Below are positions 49,701 through 61,489 of a stretch of 64,000 nt of DNA, in pieces. Positions within the stretch are counted from its first letter, which is position 1. Each line of letters opens with the position of its first letter. This stretch comes from Yamagishiella unicocca (Eukaryota > Chlorophyta > Chlorophyceae > Chlamydomonadales > Volvocaceae): assembly GCA_003116995.1 (NCBI GenBank), contig BDSL01000092.1, positions 310,001-374,000 on the forward strand, written 5' to 3'. The notes beneath the pieces were generated by a model. The model did not search any database, had not been told where the DNA came from, and worked only from the letters and a program-made list of their open reading frames with translations. The position numbers were made by a program, and so were the translations under genes.

Positions 49701-52700
49701 TTTCAGTGAGAACCGGGGAGGGAGATGGGTCTGCTGGGGGCCCTGGTATGGGTAGAGTAGCATGGATCGCGCGGCTCTTCAGCTGTGTCCATGTCCACTC
49801 ATACTGGCAGGACTCAATATTTAAAATTTTTACTGTTAAAAAAAATATAAACCCCTAAATGCTCCGCCCGGGAAGTGCGGATCCAAGGCCCTAATAATGA
49901 GGTGACCCTGTGATATGGGATGGCTGATACCCATCTAAAGGCCAGCGGGTCCAGAAGGTGCTGGCACATGGATAGGGGCCGCAGAGATACGGAGAATGTG
50001 TGTAAGCAAACAACTGAGTAATCCCTAGTGGCCTCAAATCTGAGAGCTATGCGCCGGACGGCATAAATCCCGGGGATTCCTATAAACCCGCTTCGGCCGG
50101 AGTACGGATCATTATTATTATTATTAATTATTGCTCCTCACTGCTCCGTCTCTCATTCTATTACCGCTGTGTGCTCGCCCCACCACTACCTCGCTTACCA
50201 CTTGTTTCTTCCTCTTCACCTCCCCTCTATCTCTCCCCGTTGCAGCAAGGCCTGTCCCACCTACACTTGGCCAGTCTCCATGGAATGAAGGATGTGGTGG
50301 GTCTGCTGCTGCAGAGGGGCGCGAAGCTGACCAGTTTGGATAAGGTAGGGATGAGGGCGACATGCCACACGCACACCACCATACACAGCGCCGTACATGC
50401 AGTTCACGTGTCTGCACTGCCGCTCCTCTATTGCGCTGGTGATGTGGTGGTGACGACGGGGTACTGTCGCCGCCGCCTCGAACTGCCCCCCTCGGTCATC
50501 ATTACTCTCACCCCCGCTACACACGTCACCCCTGCAGAACGGGTCCACACCGCTGCATGTAGCCTGCAGCTCCGGCCACTTGGAGGTGGTGGAAATGCTC
50601 CTGCGGTGGGGGGCGGACGTGACGATCCCAGACTGGGTATGTACGTGTATGTACGGCTACACATACCCACAGGGTGGGCGGGTGGGTGATGGCCATATCA
50701 GCCCAGCCCTGGCCCTCAGACAGCAGATAGAGCACCCTGAACAGACCTTGCAGTGGATCGTGGAGGTCCCTCGGAGCCATGAGCGCACTGGCCTGTTTGT
50801 CGCATGTGTGTATGTTGTAACTTGCTTGGTAGCATTGCGGTCCCCTCCATCGCTGTGCCACACCCTGCAGCCTGCTGCTGGCAGAGGGTGAAGACACTGT
50901 CCCAGCAGTAGCTAGTGTCAGCCTGAGCGCGCCGTGTGGTGGCAGCAGCAGCCCCCACAGTCTGCTCCGGCACATGCAGCAGTCTACCTATCTGCTCGCG
51001 CATGCTGATGTGTTTATGCCATACCGTATGATGACACACCCTGTCACCACCCGCAGACCAGCAACACACCGTTCCATGTGTCCGTTGACAAGGGGCACGT
51101 GAAAGTCGTTGAGCGGCTTCTGTCTGCACCAGGGGTGGATGTGAACGATAAGAACAAGGTGGGTAGGCAGCCAAGGCTCTTGGGCGAGCGGAGGTGGAGG
51201 GGGAGGGGGGCATTGGTCTGGTTTATGGGAAACATCGAACATAAGGTTTAAACTAGCCAGGAGGCCAATGTCACACGGACTTCGGGATATGGATGGACGT
51301 ATACTTGGGCGCAAGGACCCTGGCATCAAGCTCGTGATTGCTGGGCATACATACGTCGGCATACACACATTGTGTGGCAAATGCAAGTTTCACTGTTGCT
51401 AATTGCGCCCGCCGAGCGATCCAATGCTCTCAAGGGTTCCTCCTGCCCACCCACGCATCCTGGACTCCAAACATATGTCACAAACGGTTTTTCCTTGTCT
51501 ATGGGTTCTTCGCACAACCCCGCGCGCCTGGACCCCGCCCGAGCATCCAAGCAACGAACCCGAACCCCGGAATTGCTTCTTTGGCTGCGTCAGGAAAGCC
51601 TCCGGAACGGGCTACACAAGGCGAGCCACCGGGGGTATCACCAGCTGGTGGAGTTGCTCATTGGAGCAGGCGGCAACGTGAACGACAAGGACTCGGTGCG
51701 TACTACCGACCCGGCTGGCCGTCTATCTCCTTGATTTCGGCTCTTCGCCTGTGAAGCAGCAGCAAGGCAGCAGCAAGGCAGCAGCAAGGCAGCAGCAAGG
51801 CCCAGCGCGCAAGGCAGCAAGGCAACAAGGCAGGCCTGCTGTGTGGTGGCTCGCCTGATAGAGGGTCAAAGCATAAGTTGCAGTCCGGGAGGGGTTATGA
51901 TAACTACTGAATGGATAAAGCCTTGACTGTTTACAGTCGGCCATGATGAGGGTCATGGAAGGTGAACCGACTATGAGACCTTAGGCATACCCAGGATATC
52001 TATCTCCACAGCGAGCCACCGTAGTGAAGCGGAAGCGGCTACTCGTCTTACAAGGGCCCTTACTCCAATGAGTGTAAGGTGTACAGCCAAATACTAGTGA
52101 TAATTGTTCGGTGCGCGTCAACCGGATATCATGACTACAGCAATAATCATGCTCTCGCATTAACCTAAGCGCTCACGTCTGATGTTACACGCAATGTAGA
52201 ACCGTCTTATCTTCAGATATGTCCGAGTCATTGCAGAAGGCAGGGCCCATCAGAGGCCGCTGAGCGAGGGTTAGCAACATAGGCATGCGGGTTCACTGGA
52301 TCCCACCTCTGCATGTCCCATCCCCCCCCGGCACCCCCCCCCCTACCGTACGTATCCCCCCCGATCCCGCAACTAATATGCATGCTGCCCGCGACGCGAC
52401 GTTTACCAATGTGGCCGCCAGTAGGCAGCAGCATCACACATGAACCTTACCTCCCCTCTCCTTGTCACGTGCATTGATGCGCCGTCGTGTCGACCCGCAG
52501 GCACAGGACACTCCGCTGCACGGCTCCTGCTCCGCAGGCCATCCCCACGTGGTGCGGATGCTGCTGGACGCGGGCGCGGAGGTGGAGGCCAAGAACAAGG
52601 CACGTGTATGTGTAAGGGGGGAGGATCAATATCTCGGTCTGGGGTGATGGCAATCGTGGTGTTGCACTGTGCTGCAGAGAATCGGGTTCCAATTGTCGGT

Positions 52701-55098
52701 ACCCGCCGCCGTGGCTATCCAGCTAGGTAGCTTGCGTATGTTGTGACCTTACGTGTGTGAGTGTGCGCGCGTGCTCACTACCCCCGCTCGCAGGATGGTT
52801 CGACACCTCTAATGCTGGCAAGCAACGGCGGGCACCAGGAGGTGGCGAGGATGCTTTTGCGCAAGGGGGCAGATGTGCACGCCAAGGGGGTGAGCAGCAA
52901 CAGTCGTCGTTGGGGAGTAAACAAGCAATCACACGGCGGGATACCTGGCGGGGCCATGCGTGCATTCCGAGTGTTGCCAAGCAAGATGCCCGTTGCCAGA
53001 CCTCAGTTGTTGCCTGCAATTGAGAGCTTGCCAAACGCCGGATGTGCGCCAAACACATGCGGATTTCCCCTCCTTTGCGTGTCTTAAAAAAAATAGCAGA
53101 AACGAGGAACAATGCTGAAACCTTCTTGTGTTAATATACCGCTAATAAGCCGCGACACTTTACGGACAATGGATGTGTCAGGCCTCAGCACGGACCGCCC
53201 TGCACAAGGCAAGCGTCCGCGGCAATCTACAACTGGCAGAACTGCTACTTAGGGAGGGAGGCGCGGACGTCAACGCCACGGACGCGGTGGGTGATGGGGC
53301 GTGCCTGGGCCGTACCTCGCGGGTCGTACGCTCACGGGTCGTACTCTCCCGGCGGGTCGTACACGGTCGGTCGCGGACGTGTTCGGGCGCCTGACTATCG
53401 GGTTATTAGCGATGTGCAGCTTCCACGGGTATTGGCGGGGCGTGCGGGTGACAGACTAGCAGCATAGCAATGGTGGTGACGAGGGGCGGGCAAATCCGCG
53501 ACGCCTCAAGATCCCTGTAAGCTGGGGTCCTTACACCGCCTGTCATCTGCGGTATCGCCTTTTCATGCATGCTTACACTCCCACTGTGCGGCGGGTGTAC
53601 GAACGTGGCGCCACGATGGTTGTACGACGCTACGCGACGCGCAGTTCGGAAATGAAGGCGGGGATGGACATGGGGGAGGAACTAAAGGGGCATTGGAGCC
53701 AGGCTCAGCATGGTGTGTATATGATTGGAAGCAAGGGAGGTGGCTTGGCTCCTTCCACGGAAGCCACAGCATCAGCGTTTAGGGTACTCTTGGGAGTTCC
53801 TTAGGAGGTCAGGTATGCCTGTCGTGTGCTGGTGGATGGGAAAAGGGACAACGGCCGCTCGCCCTGCACTACGTACTCCGAGTCATTGTGTCGGCACTCA
53901 CCCAGGCTCGGCCCCTCCGTCCCCTTCTTTCCCTCCTCATGCAGGATAGGGAGACCGCGCTGCACGCCGCCTCCCGTGCCGGCCACGCGGACGTTGTGGA
54001 GATGCTGATCGGCAGGAAGGCAGATATTGACGCGTGCAACAAGGTGGGGGTGGGGTTTTAGGGTTTTAAGGGTGGGGTTGGTAATAAGGCAGATGGTTGC
54101 ACGATGCTGCCGAGTAGTGGGTGTGCGGCACATCAGCGGCTGCTTCCATTGGCCAATTAAGGGGGGATTTGCGACAGCAGGGGAGGTGTCCGAGTAGGCC
54201 TTCTCGCAGCACGGATTTAAAGGGTAGTGGACAGCGCATTGTGGCATCCATACAGCGAGCAGGGGGGCCGATGGATAGTGACAGCTCGCACGAGGGCCTA
54301 AGGGGGGGGGAAGATTCCAAATTTCCAAATGTTGCCAGCTGTGAAAGGAAGCGTTTAGCCAGTTTCCGTGCATGGTAAGCTGCCCTTGAGTCTGTTTACC
54401 GGGCCCGCCGTCCTGCCATTTCTCAGCCTGTTAAGTTGCTAAATCATTGATTTAACCCATATAGCCGTTTGGTAGGGGCTGTACACCCCCCCCCCCTTAC
54501 TAACCTTTGTTGCTGTTAATGGCAGGACGGCAACACGGCCCTCCACCTGGCCGCACAAGAGGGGTGGGATCCGGTAATCAAGAGCCTGGTGGAGGCGGGC
54601 GCGAATTTGAACATCGTTAACAACGTACGTGGTCCCCCAGCACCAGTGGCTACCGGCAAGCGGCAACACCTTGTTGCCGTACCGTTGTGGCTGTTGTGGG
54701 CAGCACCCCTCGGATCGGCCGCTTTCCGCTGCTCGGCCGCGACGCATGCTTCCTGCGGCCTAGCGTGACTTATGCTACATACCCCCCGTACCGCCCATGA
54801 TTTCTGCTCCCCTCCTCGCCTTACCGCCCCTGACCCATGCTCACCTCCTATCCGTACCACGTGCTACTGCTGTGTGCATTGCCATGCCGTTGCCTCTGTC
54901 TTGCCTTCTTCCAATGACTGCCCCTTGTGGTGCCCATTGTGATCCCACTGCTGATGCCGCCGCCCGGCTGCACAGGATGGCAACGGTGTCCTAGACATTA
55001 CACTTAAACCAGATGCAGAGGAAATTCGGTTCAAAAACAGCAAAGCCAGAGCCAAAGCCGAACGAATCCAACGCCAAAACCTTGCCGACGATGGCTGA
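37795..55098 (+). CDS. XKR-like membrane protein with LRR and ankyrin arrays, copy 2 (23 exons, 2586 codons)
   Basis: Exons: 37795-38667, 38931-39422, 39754-39999, 40362-41654, 42588-42941, 43361-43561, 43901-45511, 45900-46166, 46610-47450, 47834-48096, twelve ankyrin exons (separate entry) and 54976-55098 with TGA. Exon borders, phases and sizes equal copy 1 except exon 7 (1611 against 1599 nt) and the last exon. The last exon here is 41 codons including the stop, ending in a charged helix-like tail (EEIRFKNSKARAKAERIQRQ), while copy 1 has 29 codons and a diverged tail; copy 1 appears to have lost about 36 nt. No stop or frameshift is seen, and many differences are conservative. Architecture: low-complexity N-terminus, XKR-like helices with LPLECFLESLPQLIIQ, interrupted RI-type LRRs, Gln-rich stretch, 12 ankyrin repeats. 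Both paralogues are therefore plausibly functional. Confidence 0.82.
48364..54624 (+). other. Ankyrin array, one repeat per exon, copy 2 (12 exons)
   Basis: Exons: 48364-48456, 48724-48828, 49225-49323, 50246-50344, 50538-50636, 51057-51158, 51594-51695, 52501-52599, 52794-52889, 53182-53286, 53945-54043, 54526-54624. Sizes and phases equal copy 1. Examples: NGSTPLHVACSSGHLEVVEM and DRETALHAASRAGHADVVEM (copy 1 has GGDTALHDAS at the same place). The possible GC donor after 52599 is conserved. Confidence 0.9.
49618..50133 (+). repeat. Candidate tRNA-headed retroposon with (ATT)n tail, copy 2
   Basis: Counterpart of 24905-25418 in the same intron, with the same hairpin and B-box-like sequence and a shorter attattattattattaattatt tail. 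Confidence 0.4.
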
Positions 55099-55849
55099 GG
55101 AAGCGACTGACATGTAGCGCCACACGACACGACATTATGCGACTGACATGTAGCGCCACACGACACGACATTATGCCGCATCAGCAACAGCAGCAGCAGG
55201 GACTGCAGCAACGGGAGCAGCATCATGCAGACGGTATTGAGGCTGCGGCTGCTTTGAGGCTGCGGCTGCCTTGAGACGGTATTGAGGCTGCGGCTGCCTT
55301 GACAGCCCAAGGCTGGCGCCACGTATGTATGTTTATTGTGAAGTCACTACTGACTTTGAAACGCCGTTCAGCCTGTACCGGTACGACTGAGAGGCTTGTG
55401 ACACGTATGTGCGGCTGCTGGCTGGGTAGGTGTGAATGAACGTGTCCAGCGCCTGCCCGGTGTGCACGCATACATGGGGGTTCCATTCGTAGCCCAATAA
55501 AAGAAGTTCCTGAACTCGAGTAGTGTAACCTCGGCTGTCCTCCATTCTAAGACTGACATATAACCGCTGGTTCGGAATAGATAGCTTCAAGCACCACGCG
55601 TACGTACGTGTGGCCTACCTTCTGTGCGTACCCTATGGGCCAGAGGACGGCGGGGTGATGGCGGCTTATGACAGGGCGGGTGAGCAACTGCGCTTCTGGA
55701 CGGATGAGGCTCCTACCGTCCTGCACAATTCGGTTGGAGGGTGTTTATTTAGAGGGGCGGCGGGACACGAGGGGCGATGGCCACTGCCGCTGGATGTTGA
55801 CGTTGGTGTGTATGTGTTCATTATTACTCCATAGAGCACATGTGGTGCT

Positions 55850-56189
55850 GGCTGCTGCTCTGTATGCCTACGGCCTGTCAATTTGGTGTTCTGGTGGTTT
55901 GCCTTTGTTTCGGTGCATGTCGGTATTTGTTTCCTCCGTCTTGTTCAGTGTCAGGCGATGCGCCCGATGGTTCTACCTCTTGGTCTGGAACCCACTGTAA
56001 CCGTTACAACAACAACAATGATAATGATTGGGTGTCTTGCCATGGTTACAGGGACCCACTTGAAACTTTGTTTCCTTCCCTTTTCCGCATTGTTTTCGGC
56101 CACTTTGTAGAGATCGATCTACGGCAGTGCACTTTCTTGCGTTTGGGACCCACTGTTGCTGCGAAGCACTTGCAATTGGGGCCGTACCG
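55850..56189. other. ~340-bp insertion specific to copy 2
   Basis: Copy 1 reads catgtgg-ca-ggttgtgtgag at 31042-31060, while copy 2 has about 340 bp between the same flanks. It contains the 39-bp sequence (55959-55997) that also begins the extra segment inside the chromovirus LTR. No terminal repeats or target duplication are evident. Confidence 0.7.
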
Positions 56190-56325
56190 GTTGTGTGAGA
56201 CATGTAGCTGCTGTTTGTGGACCCCTGGCTACTGACATTGTGGTCGTCGCTCACATGGCATCACTTGTAAGGTTACTGTGTTTGCACTAAGGCTAACCCT
56301 GCAGGAACAGTCTACACGACCTTCA

Positions 56326-56830
56326 GACAGTGCGGTTCATCCCTCCTCTCCCCCCTGCGGTAGCCTTTGGGACAGCGTGCTTCGTTCCTTCTCTCACCCT
56401 GTGGTAGCCCCTTGGACAGCGCGGTTCATCCCTGCTTTCCCCTTACGGTAGCCTTTTGGATAGCGCGGTTCATCCCCCCTTTCCCCCAGCGACTGCTCTT
56501 TGGACGGCGCGGTTCATCCCTCCTCTAAACCCCCCCGGGAGGCTATGCACCCACTGCATTTCCCCAGTCACGTTACCGGTTCCTTTATTGTAACCCCCCT
56601 TTGGAGAGCGCGGCTCGTCCCTTCTCTCCCCCTGCGGTAGCCTTTCGAACAGCGCGGTTCATCCCTCATATCCCCCAGTGACTGCCATTTGGACAGTGCG
56701 GTTCACCCCTCCTTTAACCTCCGCGCTATCCCTTAGAACAGCGCGGTTCGTCAATTCTCTCACCCTATGGAAGCCCGTTGGACAGCGCGCTTCATCCCTT
56801 CTGTCCCCATGCGGCAGCCTTTTGGACCTC
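56326..56830. repeat. ~40-bp minisatellite, about ten units (copy 2)
   Basis: Expanded and interrupted version of 31190-31370; one interruption at about 56520-56600 is unrelated sequence. Confidence 0.85.
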
Positions 56831-57093
56831 ATAACGACGTTCCGCCGGACCCAGCTACCACGCACTACCCGCCCGTGTCATTATCGGCTTCGCGTGTACG
56901 ATATCTCTGGTTGCGACTGCCGAGTGAGGGCCTGTGTCACGATTGGAATGCACACAAACCAGGGGAGATACAAAGCCATGGGTGGCCGCCCTGGCCCACA
57001 GATAGCTTGCCAAGCCAGTCGAAAGAATGGAACCCACCGCTGCAAGCTGCCAGCATTTCTTAACGGCGTGCGTTCAGCTTGGAGCGTGTGTGG
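56822..57093 (-). repeat. Repeat family R, inverted partial copy R3
   Basis: The reverse complement matches about 3940-4240 and 36120-36425 with substitutions and small gaps (shared blocks include the complement of ggtttgtgtgcattccaatc). It is more diverged than R1 and R2 are from each other, so it is an older, independent copy. Confidence 0.8.
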
Positions 57094-57683
57094 CTGCGTC
57101 TCTGTGGTTGTGATCGAAATGCCCAGCATTTCCTGAAGCGCAATTGCTTATGCGCCGTACGGACCACTAGGGAGGTGTGGCGGCAGCCTCTGCGGCCCAC
57201 CCTACCTGTAAGCCTATTTGCCTCAGATCCTCAATACGCCCATCCCACCCGCCCCCGCAACGGGGAAAGACGGAGGAGGAAGCAGTGACCTGTACAGCCG
57301 TAGGCCCGGCACACCGGCAAGCATGGACAAGCGCAGGGCGGCAATGTAATCTATCACATTGAAACGGTCGGACGGCAAGGAATGGGTGAGCACCGGCCGC
57401 ACATGGGACACGGCGACCCAGGGGGCGGGCCGGAAAATGGGCTGGTGCAGCTGGTGCATGTCACGGAGGGAGCCGGGCCGGCCAGCCATGGTGTAGTAAC
57501 GGTGGTGTGGCAGCCACACGCATAGCCAGGCGCCCGACGGCAGCGGTGGCCCCACGAGACCAGGCCATGGAGTGGCGGGGAATCGCCGCCGTCTCGACGG
57601 AGGAGCCAGCCATGTGAGAGGAGGACGACCAGGCGCCAGTAAGCGAACGGACGGAGGGGGTTGGGAGGAGGACCTGGAAAGGC

Positions 57684-58338
57684 GTGCAGAGCGAGCAGCG
57701 ACCCGTGGGGCCCAGGGGTGCAAGCACAGCCAACGCCGCCAGGCCTGACTGCCTACTACGACGCAGTGCTGGACCCGCCGGCTGGCTGGGAGGCGCGGGC
57801 GGACCGGCGGGATGGGGCTGGCAACGGGTCCAGGAGGCGGGATGGGAGCTGGCAACGGGTCCAGGAGGCTGGGTGGGAGCTGGCAGTGTGGCGGGTTGGG
57901 AGCTGGCAGTGTGGCGGGTTGGGAGCTGGCAGTGTGGCGGGTTGGGAGCTGGCAGTGTGGCGGGTTGGGAGCTGGCAGTGTGGCGGGTTGGGAGCTGGCA
58001 GTGTGGCGGGGTGGGAGCTGGCAGTGTGGCGGCAGACCGTGCGGCCGGGCCTGACGCTGCAGACGTGCAGCCCAGCAGCGGATGTGCTGTCGTACATAAA
58101 GGACCACTGGTGTCGCTCGCACCCGGGCCACGTGGTGCAGACACGCGACCCAGTAGTCCGGGCGGCCTGCAGGGGCAGCTGTCGCATCTCTCAATGGTGG
58201 TCACTTTGGTGGGGCGGCAGGGGCCGTACTGCCGGCTGGGCTGCACGAGCAGCAGCGGGAATCCGTGCGAGTCAGCTGCAGCGGTGCCTCAGGGCTACCG
58301 TAAGGGATGCACTAAGGCAGCCAGCCGTGAGGCCGTGA
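57684..58338 (+). CDS. Possible Argonaute-like fragment, copy 2 (uncertain)
   Basis: Counterpart of 31470-31990 with KDHW in place of KDYW. The upstream 23-bp repeat has seven units here instead of two, which shifts the frame relative to the downstream block (the net change is 5 x 23 = 115 bp, not a multiple of 3). If the block were coding across the repeat in copy 1, it could not be in copy 2. This argues for a degenerate fragment or for coding that begins after the repeat. Confidence 0.22.
57873..58031. repeat. 23-bp VNTR, seven units
   Basis: The unit tgggagctggcagtgtggcgggt is repeated seven times almost perfectly; copy 1 has two units (31639-31682). Confidence 0.95.
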
Positions 58339-58437
58339 TTTTTTTTGAGGAATATATTCCTTTTTAGGGATAAATCGGGTTTCTTGGGCTGGAAAAAAAG
58401 GAACCGAGCGCAGTCCAGCCGCACGTCTTCGTTTTTT

Positions 58438-60090
58438 GCGGCACAGGCACGCTAGGGGGAACTTGCGAGTGACGTACTTGGACGATGTGTGAGAGAACGT
58501 ATCTTCCTCAATCCTTTGTGTCTTGTAATTCTAAAAATATACACCGTGGTGATCTAGTGAAGCCGCTGCACGGGAATTTCCTAGATGCGACTGGCAGCCC
58601 TGAGAGGCGTAGACGTGTGGAGTGCATTTCCTGGTCTGAGCGAGCGTTTGGTGAAAGAGGCGAGACGAATGGAGTCAGGCGCGAATGAAAGTTACATAAG
58701 TGGTGGAAAGCTGTAGAGAAGTCGGCCTGTATGCAGCGTTATCGGGAAGCGAGCCTGGCTGCTACGGTGAGGCCGGCTGAAATGAAGGAATGAAGATCGG
58801 GTCTTTGGAAGAGGCAGGAAGCAAGGATACAAGAAAGGATGAATGTTACAAGACATGAAGATATGAAGCCATGTAAGCGAGCGACATCGCAGCTATGTTA
58901 ACACGCTGAGACGAGGACGGCACATCAGGATAAAATATTAACGGCATAACGGTGAAGAGCGGCTTAAAAAGAAAAGTGTCGACGGGGATGCAAACAAACA
59001 GGAACGGACGGGGAGACAAACAAACAAGAACGGACGTGAGTGCAGGGCGACTCGCACGCATAGGAACGCAAATCTGCGGAAAAGACTTGAACGCATTTCT
59101 GAGGGCACCACTGGATGGAGGAGGTTAGCGCGGCTGGGTTTGTCGAGCGATGCGCGACATGCGGACCGACCTAGAGCGCAGGAGGTGTCCGTCAGCAACT
59201 GTGCTTGTGGAGACGCCACATGCCATGACGCAGGCGCTCTTACCAGAGGAAGCTGCCAACGTGACAAGGCGTTGCGCATCGCTGGAAGTCCGAATGGCTA
59301 ACGTGCGACATCCGCGCCTGCCAGAGCCATGAGTTCCTAAGCTTAACTCATCCCCTTTTATGTATAGAAATGTGGCCAGCTGTCCGTCAAACTATCATTC
59401 GGCAGGACTACTTCCAGAAGCGACTTCGCTTGAATCGCTCTATCGCGGCGCCACTGTTCCGCAAGACTCATTCTTACTTTAGCCGCCTGAAAAACTTGCA
59501 TACCACGCAGTGAAGTACGCTTTTCTTGTCCCTTCTATGTTGAGCCGGCCGCTTTAGTGGGTCGCAGTCGTAATAACCGCTGCCAGTGCGCCAGTGTAGG
59601 AAGGCGTCCTTCCAAACGAAACATATGCTGATATACAGAATTCATCGGCGATCCCGATCATGTGTGCTGCGTGACATAGCCATGCCTGTGCAGAAAGTGT
59701 ACGGGTTTTTTATGCATGGGGAATACGACTCTTATGCCATCTCGTCCCACCGGCGTAATTCAGCGAGGGGCGGCTTAACCAGATGGAGCTTGCAACAAGC
59801 AAAGAAGGCTAACGAAAAACGCGCCGCATTTCATGGCGAGTTACAAGGGAATGGCGGGAAGACGCAAAGCCTAGAACTTCGCAAAACAATTGATAAGACA
59901 TTAAAACCTATACGCTAATTAGATTATGGAATAATGGAGGAGCTGTCACTGTACACCTGGGACCACCCGTACCTTACGCAAGTATGCAAGTAAAATATCT
60001 TGTGCGAGCTAACACAGCGCGAAGGAAATGATAAGCAAGCTTTAATTATTGGCGAAAGGCGCGCTAGATATACAGAGGCTGCTCAGTAAC
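58438..60090. other. No supported gene
   Basis: About 1.65 kb right of the duplication. The longest plus frame (59586-59918, containing QKVYGFFMHGEYDSYAISS) has no family resemblance and no flanking splice pattern. A ggacgggga-type short repeat occurs at 58979-59035. Confidence 0.4.
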
Positions 60091-60094
60091 AGCG

Positions 60095-60420
60095 AACCGG
60101 AGCCCTCGGATCGGATGGGGCTCTGGGCCGGGGTTGGAGGGCCGTGGGAGAGCTACCCTCGAAACGCGCGAGCCCATATCTCCCCAGCCCCAACGAATCT
60201 AGAAAAACCGCGCACACAACCGTTCTCAGAAGGTCGCAAATATTATGACAGTGTTCGTAACTCAAATCAGCCAACGGGAGCCCTTGGGTCGGATGGGCCT
60301 CTGGGCCAGGGTTGGGAGGCCATCTGGCAGCAACCCTCGAAACACGCGAGCCTGTATTACCCCAGCGCCAACGAATCTAGCAAAACCGCGCGCACCACCA
60401 TTCTCAGAACGGTGCAATTA
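60095..60420. repeat. Two diverged ~180-bp tandem units
   Basis: 60095-60240 and 60275-60420 share the order gcg-aaccggagccct-cggatcggatggg ... ctctgggcc ... ccctcgaaac(g/a)cgcgag ... caacgaatctag ... attctcaga. Divergence is about 15-20% by eye. Confidence 0.85.
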
Positions 60421-60477
60421 TGTCAGCTAAAAAGACGATTGTTGATTTTCTTCTTCTAGGTTGACCAAGGGGACCTC

Positions 60478-60502
60478 CCCTATGGGAGTACTTGCCCCGG
60501 TT
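60478..60502 (+). repeat. Left terminal inverted repeat
   Basis: 25 bp, perfect partner of 63479-63503. Confidence 0.95.
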
Positions 60503-60524
60503 TGGTGCCGGTTTGCCCTCTTTG

Positions 60525-60830
60525 CCCGGTTACCGGGGACGGTTACCGGGGCCGGTAACCGTCCCCCGGTTGGCCAGCAGCCCGGTAACCGCCCCATCCC
60601 AGTAACCGACCCCCTTACTCGGTTACCGGGGCCGGTAATCGGCCCGGTAACCGACCCAGTTAGGCATGCCACCCGGTTACAGACCCCTCCCTCCAACCGA
60701 CCCCTTTGCCCAGTTACCGGGGTCGGTAATCGGCCCCGGTAACCGCCCCCCGGTTGGCCAGCCACCCAGTAACGGACCACTTGCACTAACTGCACCCCCT
60801 TGCCCGGTTACTGGGGCCGGTTACCGGTGG
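60525..60830. repeat. Left CCGGTTACCGG palindrome array
   Basis: More than a dozen copies of (c)ccggttaccgg or its degenerate ggccggtaaccg form. A matching array lies at 63155-63460 near the other end; such subterminal arrays are typical transposase-binding regions. Confidence 0.85.
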
Positions 60831-61489
60831 GATGGTCTCGGGAGAGACCATTTGATATCGGGTGAAATGCTAAGCTTTCGTCATGCTAAGCTCTCGCCGT
60901 TCTGAGGATATATTAATGCTTTTAGGTTCAAGATCATATATTGAGTTTGGGAGTCTTTATACTTGCAAACATGGAACATAGGCACAGGTTGCCGTCTTGC
61001 TTATCAGGTGCGTGGTTACAATTTATAAAAATACTCTGAAAATAGCTGAAGCTAGAGCTGGAGCCACGGGCCTCAACCTCCATCTGATCCAAGGAGCCTA
61101 TCGGTGGAGTAACTGGCCCCCTTGCCCGGTTACCGGGGCCGGTTACCGGTGGGATGGTCTCGGGAGAGACCATTTGATATCGGGTGAAACACTACGGTTC
61201 CGTCCTGCTTTTATTGAAGCGTGTAATGCCTTAAGATTCAAGAACATATATCGAGTTTTAAAGACTTTATACTACGTACGGTCCAACTACAAATTATGCC
61301 CTACCAAAGCCACACAGCCAAATTATACCCATAGTCTTGAGGTTCTCCTCCACCTTCTCTAGGTAATTTTCCCATGGCCTGTGTGTGCGTGCGTGCGCGA
61401 GTGCAAGCCCCCCCCCCCCGCCCACCAGCGGCGGGTCCCACACCTCGTCGGGCCAGCCAGCAGCCCCAGACCCCCCTGCCGGCCCCGGC

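Larger units (their letters stand above)
36119..58437 (+). repeat. Segmental duplication, copy 2
   Basis: Direct repeat of 3938-32085 without the Ty3 element and without the 1.9-kb segment. It carries its own changes: a 71-bp longer intron 1, a ~160-bp insertion in intron 5 (43010-43200), a ~340-bp insertion at 55850-56189, and expanded minisatellites plus an inverted copy of repeat R near 56326-57600. Confidence 0.97.

Noticed and set aside
57223..58246. Long minus-strand open frames rich in PAPNPPHCQLPTRHTASS-type repeats
   Set aside because: They are reverse-strand readings of the 23-bp VNTR and flanking GC-rich DNA; the period keeps all frames open, and no splice or family signal exists.
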